Origin: Candidatus Wallbacteria bacterium
GTDB lineage: Bacteria; Muiribacteriota; UBA6191; JACPRK01
DNA length: 64,000 nt
Assembly (NCBI GenBank): GCA_016213845.1
Contig: JACQZN010000056.1
Location: forward strand, 19,185-83,184
Direction: 5' to 3'
Below, piece after piece: positions 59,047 to 64,000 of this stretch (positions within the stretch are counted from its first letter, which is position 1; each line of letters opens with the position of its first letter). The notes beneath the pieces were generated by a model, which was not told where the DNA came from, searched no databases, and saw nothing but the letters and a program-made list of their open reading frames with translations. Position numbers and translations under genes: made by a program.

Positions 59047-61304
59047 GGCGCCCCGACCTCCGCCCCGTCCCGGTACGTGACGCCCCCGGCGAAGTCCGTG
59101 TCGCTCATCGAGATCCGGTACTGTTCATGAGCCAACGGACCCGTCGGGTCGTAGGCACCGTCGTAGACGACGCGGCTGCCGCGCCAGCCCGTCAGCTGGT
59201 CAATCGCCCCGGTGCCCAGACTGCCAACCAGCAGGACCTTGCTGGCCCTCCCGAGAGCCCCTGAGAAGATCGCCCCGTCGACTCGCGCCCCCGGCGAGAT
59301 GTCGACGCCTCCGGCCACAAGACTGAATCGCGTCGTCGGGTTCTTTTGCCTGAAGTGCCCGCGGAAGCTCACGTGGCCAGCCACGAGCAGCCCTCCGTCT
59401 GCGACCTCGACGTTTGGCGGAAACGTCAGGTCGCCGTCGACCCTGACGGCGCGACCTCCGAGCTCGAGCACGTAGCCGCCACCGGGCTTTCCCCTGAGCG
59501 CCGTGGCGATGAGCTCGGCCGGGCTCATCCGAAGCACCACCCGCTCCTGCGCCAGCAGCTCCGGCGCGAAGTTCGACATGCTCTCCTCGGGGACCCGAGC
59601 GTTGTCGAAGTGGACCCTCGCCCCCTCGGCATTGGGCATCGACGCATGCACGGGATCGGCGTAGGCGACCTGGAAGCCCTTGACCTCGACCACCCGGTCC
59701 TGAAACGGCACGCCCTCCCGGAACGGCAACAGCGCCGCCGCCAGCAGTTTGAAGCTCTCCTGTTGCGACAGCCTCATCAACTCAGGGACGACGTTGGCCG
59801 GGACCTGCACCTCGCGGCACGACCACGGGTCGTACTGCTCGAATCCGCCGAAAAGCCTCGTGTACCGGTACTCCAGCGGGTCAAGACGGAGGATCTCCCT
59901 GCCCACCTCGCTCGGCACCGGCACGCCGTCGCAGAGCGCGTTCTGGTTGACGACGTTGAAGGGCGGCTGGCCCGGCGAGTTGAAGGGGATCAGCCGCGCC
60001 GGCGCCTGGCCCGCCTGTTCCCTCGTCGTGTCGCTCGAGTAGGCCTCCGAATCGACATGCCTCAGGAACGGATCGACGCTCTCCCTCACCGGCAGCGGAC
60101 GAGAGCATCCCGTCGCCTGGTCGCTCTCGTCCTTCGAGGTCGCATCCCGGTCGATGGCCAGGTCGGTATAGAGCGCCAGCCCCTGCATCACCGGCCCGAT
60201 GACCTTGGTGGCGGACGGGTTCGTCCGATCGCCAAACAGGTGCAGCCGGGATGATTTTTCGTCGAACTCCCCGCTGCGCCCGAACAGTTCAAGGAAGTTC
60301 ATCCCAGCGTGATAGCCCCAGAACGCCCCTTGCAGCAGGAGCGCCTGCTCCTCGCCCGGATGGTCAGGGTCCGGCGGGCGGGCCGACGAGATGGCGCCAG
60401 GCGGATTCGCCACCTCGTGAGCCCGCGGCTGCTCGCCGCTCTGCGAAAGGTGGAAGTCCTCTCCGGCCTCGGGCTGATCTCCTGCCGTCAGCTTGAAGAC
60501 TGTCGGCTCCGTCCCGAAGAAGAGCCACCCCGGCTGGTGCGGCGGCTGGATCTGAAGGTCGTTCACGACCGGTTCGGCGTTGTGGAAGAGCGAGGTCGGC
60601 CCTTCGTCGCCCGAGTCGGCCGGGGCTCCAGTCGGGAGGTTGGCATACTCGTTGGCCGCCGAGCTTCCACCGCCCAGGGCGAAGGCCGTGAAGCGTGGCA
60701 CGAGCGGGATGAGCACCGAGTAGACCCGCACCGACTTGTCCGTCCAGGCTGTTCGCGTTGCGCCGCCAACGGTGACCGAGGCGACCAGGCGCAGCGTCAC
60801 TTCCTTTTCGACCGGGTCCTGAAACTTCTCGTTGGCCTTCGCCGATGGCTGGTGCAGCGGCCTGGGAGCCATTCGCAGGAACACCCGCAACCGGGCCCCT
60901 CGGATCTTCAACAGGAGCCGCTCGATCGGCTCCAGCGACCAGTCGCCGCACTTGGCCTTGAAGAACGCCGTGTGGTCACCGGACTGTCCCTCCACGCGGC
61001 CCAGCTTCTTTCGAAGGGTCTCCTCGTCCTGCAGGAGAAACGCGTAGAGCGAGCCGGCGTCGAGCCCGCCCGAGAGCTTCTCGGGCAAGATCGCGTGCCG
61101 CACGGCGAAGCTCATGTTCGAGACCGCTCCCTGAGCCAGCGCCAGCGCCACTTCGCCTGAGGAGTACCGGTGGGTCCAGACGTCCCGGTGGCGCATGTCG
61201 CGGAGCAGAAATGCTGCGACCATCCCCAGGAGCCCAAGCAGCGCCGCGACGAGGTAGATGACAAACCCTCGTCGTCCGTGCCGACCCGGTCCCGGTCTGC
61301 TCAC
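59043..61304 (-). CDS. Large PilX-like pseudopilin with beta-helical C-terminal region
   Basis: The protein has 753 residues. GTG at 61304 has GGGAG 10 bases upstream and gives a short leader (RHGRRG) followed by FVIYLVAALLGLLG, a prepilin-like hydrophobic helix without the usual Glu at position 5. The following 500 residues have no family that I recognise. The C-terminal about 130 residues are Gly/Val-rich with regular strands (VDGDLTFPPNVEVADGGLLVAGHVSFRG) resembling a bactofilin-type beta-helix. The long frame to 61409 overlaps the next gene and is unlikely. It is probably a minor pilin at the tip or base of a type IV pilus-like fibre. Confidence 0.7.
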   Translation of the reverse strand: MSRPGPGRHGRRGFVIYLVAALLGLLGMVAAFLLRDMRHRDVWTHRYSSGEVALALAQGAVSNMSFAVRHAILPEKLSGGLDAGSLYAFLLQDEETLRKKLGRVEGQSGDHTAFFKAKCGDWSLEPIERLLLKIRGARLRVFLRMAPRPLHQPSAKANEKFQDPVEKEVTLRLVASVTVGGATRTAWTDKSVRVYSVLIPLVPRFTAFALGGGSSAANEYANLPTGAPADSGDEGPTSLFHNAEPVVNDLQIQPPHQPGWLFFGTEPTVFKLTAGDQPEAGEDFHLSQSGEQPRAHEVANPPGAISSARPPDPDHPGEEQALLLQGAFWGYHAGMNFLELFGRSGEFDEKSSRLHLFGDRTNPSATKVIGPVMQGLALYTDLAIDRDATSKDESDQATGCSRPLPVRESVDPFLRHVDSEAYSSDTTREQAGQAPARLIPFNSPGQPPFNVVNQNALCDGVPVPSEVGREILRLDPLEYRYTRLFGGFEQYDPWSCREVQVPANVVPELMRLSQQESFKLLAAALLPFREGVPFQDRVVEVKGFQVAYADPVHASMPNAEGARVHFDNARVPEESMSNFAPELLAQERVVLRMSPAELIATALRGKPGGGYVLELGGRAVRVDGDLTFPPNVEVADGGLLVAGHVSFRGHFRQKNPTTRFSLVAGGVDISPGARVDGAIFSGALGRASKVLLVGSLGTGAIDQLTGWRGSRVVYDGAYDPTGPLAHEQYRISMSDTDFAGGVTYRDGAEVGAP

Positions 61305-61386
61305 GTTCGGTGCTCTCCCGCGAGAGCCACCAACATGGGACAGCGGCGTCCCGTCAAGGTTCCATCCGACCGAAATCGACCGGCAC

Positions 61387-64000
61387 TCAGGGGCACGCTC
61401 CAGAGACACTGGAAAGCGAGGTGCCCGTGACGCTGCCGAGGCTCAGCTCGTTTCCGGCCCCGTCGACCGGGATCACCTTGTAGAAGATGTTGCTCGGATC
61501 GTTGAACGTCACGCTGGTCCCCGTGGTGCTGGTCATCAGTGTGTACGTCCCCGTCGAGGTGGTACTTCCGTAGACCTTGTAGAGAGAGATGCCCGAAACG
61601 GCGTCCGTCACGGCGGTCCACTTGAGGCACTGGTTCGGATTGCTGAAGGAGTCACCCGTCAGCGTCGCCGCCGCCGGAGCCGTCGTGTCGATCGTGAAGG
61701 TCCTCACCACCGGCTGCGCGGAGAGCGCGTTGCCGTCGACGTCGGTTCCCGTCAGCGTGATCGTGAACGGCCCGTCGTCGCCGGTCACGATGGTCCGGGT
61801 CAACGTGAACACCCACGGGTTGCCAGTGGGCGTCATGTTCTGGGCCGCCACGTCATTGTTGGAGCTGCCGCCGCCGCCCGTGATCTGGATCCGGGCCAGG
61901 GGGGTGATCGCTTCGCTGAAGGTAGCCGTGACCGTGAAGCTTCCCGCCTTGTAGTTTCGGTCGGCGTCGCTGAAGGTGAGCGTCGCTGTCGGGTCCGCAC
62001 CGTCGGGGGCCGCCACACAGAGGTTGTCGCAGGCGGTGCAGCCTCCGCTCACGTTCACAATGCGCGCGATGCTGCTGGCTGGCGTGGCGTTCCCCGCATC
62101 GTCCACGGCCCCGACACCATAGCGCGTGTTGGTCGGGTCCTCGAACTTCAGATCGAGCTGCGAGGCATCGACCGTCATGAACAGGTCCGAATCCGTGAAC
62201 GCCGACGTCGAGGTGCTCCGGTAGATCTTGTATTGCCTGATGGCCGATCCCGAGTCGCTCACGGCGCTCCACTTCAGACACTGGCAGGGGCTGGTGTAAC
62301 AGGTGTTCGTCACTGTCGCCTCCGAGGGCGCCACGGTATCGATCGTGAAGGTCCGGACAGGCGGCTGCGTCGTGCTATTCCCTGCGGCGTCGGTCCCGGC
62401 TAGCGTGATGGTGAAGTTTCCCTCGTCACTGTTGCTCACGCTTCGCGAGTAAGTCCAGATGCTGCGACTGGCACCTTGCGTCATCGCGGTGGCCGAAACG
62501 TCATTCTGGCCGCCACCCGTACCGCCCGCGATCGCGATCGTCGGCGCGCTCGGAGAGATGTCTTCGTTGAAGGTCGCAGTCACGGCAAACGTCTCCGACG
62601 AGTAGACGCGGTTGACCTTGCTGAAGGCGAGAGTCGCGGTCGGCGCTGCCGTATCGATCGTGAACGCATTGTTCGGCGTCGACGCCACGGCATTCCCGGC
62701 AGCGTCGCTGCCGGCGACGGTGACCGTGCGCCCGCCGTTGGGATTTCCCGTCAGGATGGTCGTCGAGAACGTCCAGACCTGCCGGCTGCCGGCCTGCGCC
62801 ATCGCGGTCCCGGACACAGCGCTGCCGCCGACGTTGCCCGTGATGATGGTGATGGTGGGGGCGTTGGGGGTGACGTCTTCGCTGAACGTGGCGGTCACCA
62901 CGAAGCTCTCCGCCCGGTAGAGCTGGCTCGCCTTGTTGTACGTCAGGGACGAGATCGTCGGCACCACATTGTCGATCGTGAACTGAGCGATGGTGGGCGT
63001 TCCAGCCGCGTTCCCTGCGGCGTCCTGTGCGTCGTAGGAGATCGTCCGCGTGCCCGAAGCGTCGGAGCCGTTCACGGCGCGGGTGTAGATCCAGATGCTG
63101 CGCGAGCTTCCCTGCGTCAGGGCGGCGTTGGAGATCGTGCTCAGTCCTACCGTCCCGCCCGAGATGGAGATCGTGGGATTGGTGGGCGTGATGGCCTCGG
63201 TGAAGGTCACCGTGACCGTGAGAGTCTCGCCGCCCTTGTAGTGGTTCGGTGACTTGCTGTAGACGACGGAAGAGTAGCCAGGCGCCGTCGAGTCGAGCGT
63301 GAAGCTGTTGTTCGGCGTCGACGCCACGGCGTTGCCTCCGGGATCGGAAGCCGAGATCGTGACGGTGCGAACGCCGTCCGGGTCGGAGGCCGATACCGTA
63401 CGCTCGAAGGTCCAGGTTCTGCGGTCTGCCTTCTGAGTCAAGGCAACCCCTGAGACGCCGGAACCGCCCACGAAGCCACCGGAGATGCTGATGGTCGGAT
63501 CGGTCGGTGTGATGTCTTCGCTGAACGTCACGGTGATCACGACCGCCTGGTCCTTCGAGTAATGGTTCGGTGACTTGTCGTACACCAGCGACGTGATGGT
63601 CGGGACCACCGTGTCGATGTCGAACGTGTCGTTCGATGGCATCACCGTGGCGGCATTGCCCGCCGCGTCCGATCCGCCCACGGTGATCGTGCGCGTCACG
63701 TTCGGATCGCCTGCCTGAATGGTCCGCGTCAGGGACCAAGTCCGGCGGTTGGCCCCCTGCAGCATCGTCGTGTTCGTCACGACGCTGCCGCCCAGGTTGC
63801 CACCGGTGATCGTGATGCTGGCGCTGCCCGGCGTGATGTCCTCGCTGAAGATCGCGGTCACCGTGAAGGTCTCCGCCTTGTAGTAACGCGTGCCCTTGCT
63901 GTACACGAGCGACTCCACCGTCGGGGCCGTGCTGTCGATCGTGAACACGCCGCCCGGCGTCGAGGCCAGCGCGTTCCCCGCGCCGTCGGCGGCAGTCAGC
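61387..64000 (-). CDS. Ig-like repeat surface protein, partial (5' end beyond the window)
   Basis: The reading frame runs off the right edge, so only the C-terminal about 870 residues are seen. It has five tandem Ig-like repeats of about 105 residues (each with FTIDT-APT, ITFSED-ITP, GSDAAGNA and similar). A Fn3-like region follows (CLKWSAVSDSGSAIRQYKIYR), then another Ig-like repeat and a second Fn3-like end (CLKWTAVTDAVSGISLYKVYG). There is no catalytic domain and no sortase or membrane anchor in the part seen. It is probably an adhesin or fibre protein. It lies 82 bp before the PilX-like gene and so heads the pseudopilin cluster. Confidence 0.88.
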   Translation of the reverse strand, partial: LTAADGAGNALASTPGGVFTIDSTAPTVESLVYSKGTRYYKAETFTVTAIFSEDITPGSASITITGGNLGGSVVTNTTMLQGANRRTWSLTRTIQAGDPNVTRTITVGGSDAAGNAATVMPSNDTFDIDTVVPTITSLVYDKSPNHYSKDQAVVITVTFSEDITPTDPTISISGGFVGGSGVSGVALTQKADRRTWTFERTVSASDPDGVRTVTISASDPGGNAVASTPNNSFTLDSTAPGYSSVVYSKSPNHYKGGETLTVTVTFTEAITPTNPTISISGGTVGLSTISNAALTQGSSRSIWIYTRAVNGSDASGTRTISYDAQDAAGNAAGTPTIAQFTIDNVVPTISSLTYNKASQLYRAESFVVTATFSEDVTPNAPTITIITGNVGGSAVSGTAMAQAGSRQVWTFSTTILTGNPNGGRTVTVAGSDAAGNAVASTPNNAFTIDTAAPTATLAFSKVNRVYSSETFAVTATFNEDISPSAPTIAIAGGTGGGQNDVSATAMTQGASRSIWTYSRSVSNSDEGNFTITLAGTDAAGNSTTQPPVRTFTIDTVAPSEATVTNTCYTSPCQCLKWSAVSDSGSAIRQYKIYRSTSTSAFTDSDLFMTVDASQLDLKFEDPTNTRYGVGAVDDAGNATPASSIARIVNVSGGCTACDNLCVAAPDGADPTATLTFSDADRNYKAGSFTVTATFSEAITPLARIQITGGGGSSNNDVAAQNMTPTGNPWVFTLTRTIVTGDDGPFTITLTGTDVDGNALSAQPVVRTFTIDTTAPAAATLTGDSFSNPNQCLKWTAVTDAVSGISLYKVYGSTTSTGTYTLMTSTTGTSVTFNDPSNIFYKVIPVDGAGNELSLGSVTGTSLSSVSGACP

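Noticed and set aside
61387..64000. Possible CRISPR or DNA-level tandem array
   Set aside because: The repetition is at the protein level: about 105-residue Ig-like repeats with varying DNA, in one continuous reading frame, without short identical repeats and spacers.

Overview
This is a GC-rich, gene-dense bacterial chromosome segment of about 50 genes, with no rRNA, tRNA, CRISPR array or prophage that I can see. The organism is a diderm: it has an LpxI-type lipid A enzyme, an outer-membrane barrel protein and many exported proteins. It also has Ser/Thr kinases, type IV pilus-like pseudopilins, two-component and cyclic-nucleotide-type regulators, and aerobic acyl-CoA catabolism. This mix fits a free-living lineage such as Acidobacteriota, Myxococcota or a related uncultured phylum, but the sequence does not let me choose one.

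Layout. 1-1265: end of a CheB-like protein and a response regulator. 1329-5698: FAD reductase, outer-membrane barrel protein, exported lipase and an unknown exported protein. 5721-8926: GntR regulator plus ABC transporter operon. 9046-12627: large exported PPC/PKD protein. 12782-19970: a tightly coupled operon of an exported membrane protein, ABC ATPase, ABC-2 permease and an 834-residue fusion of a PqqD-like segment, a radical SAM/SPASM enzyme and an ArsM-type methyltransferase ending in a Cys-rich tail. 20157-21449: an AAA ATPase that lies between two exact 27-bp repeats. 21763-24302: Ser/Thr kinase and EVE protein. 24435-29993: catabolic operon with two enoyl-CoA hydratases, an aldehyde dehydrogenase, a BoxB/PaaA-like diiron protein, an amidohydrolase and a carboxymuconolactone decarboxylase-like protein. 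30111-35033: histidine kinase, double cyclic-nucleotide-binding protein, catalytically degenerate PilB/GspE-like ATPase and rhodanese. 35048-43026: PHP-like exported protein, LpxI, lipase-like hydrolase, GT-C membrane protein, dodecin and exported EEP phosphatase-like protein. 43119-50937: TPR-PEGA-STAS protein, glycosidase-like exported protein, ArsA/Get3 ATPase, CorC-type and TerC proteins. 51307-54736: fatty-acid beta-oxidation pair. 54779-64000 (minus strand, running off the right edge): Ig-repeat surface protein, three pseudopilin-like genes and a kinase fused to an Asp-box (sialidase-like) sensor region.

The best candidates for something undescribed are the radical SAM-ArsM fusion with its coupled exporter (12782-19970) and the BoxB-like operon (24435-29993). 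After these come the inactivated-looking PilB paralogue (32957-34627) and several families of short repeats. These repeats sit at gene ends and pilin leaders, flank the ATPase gene, and form a perfect 28-bp hairpin.
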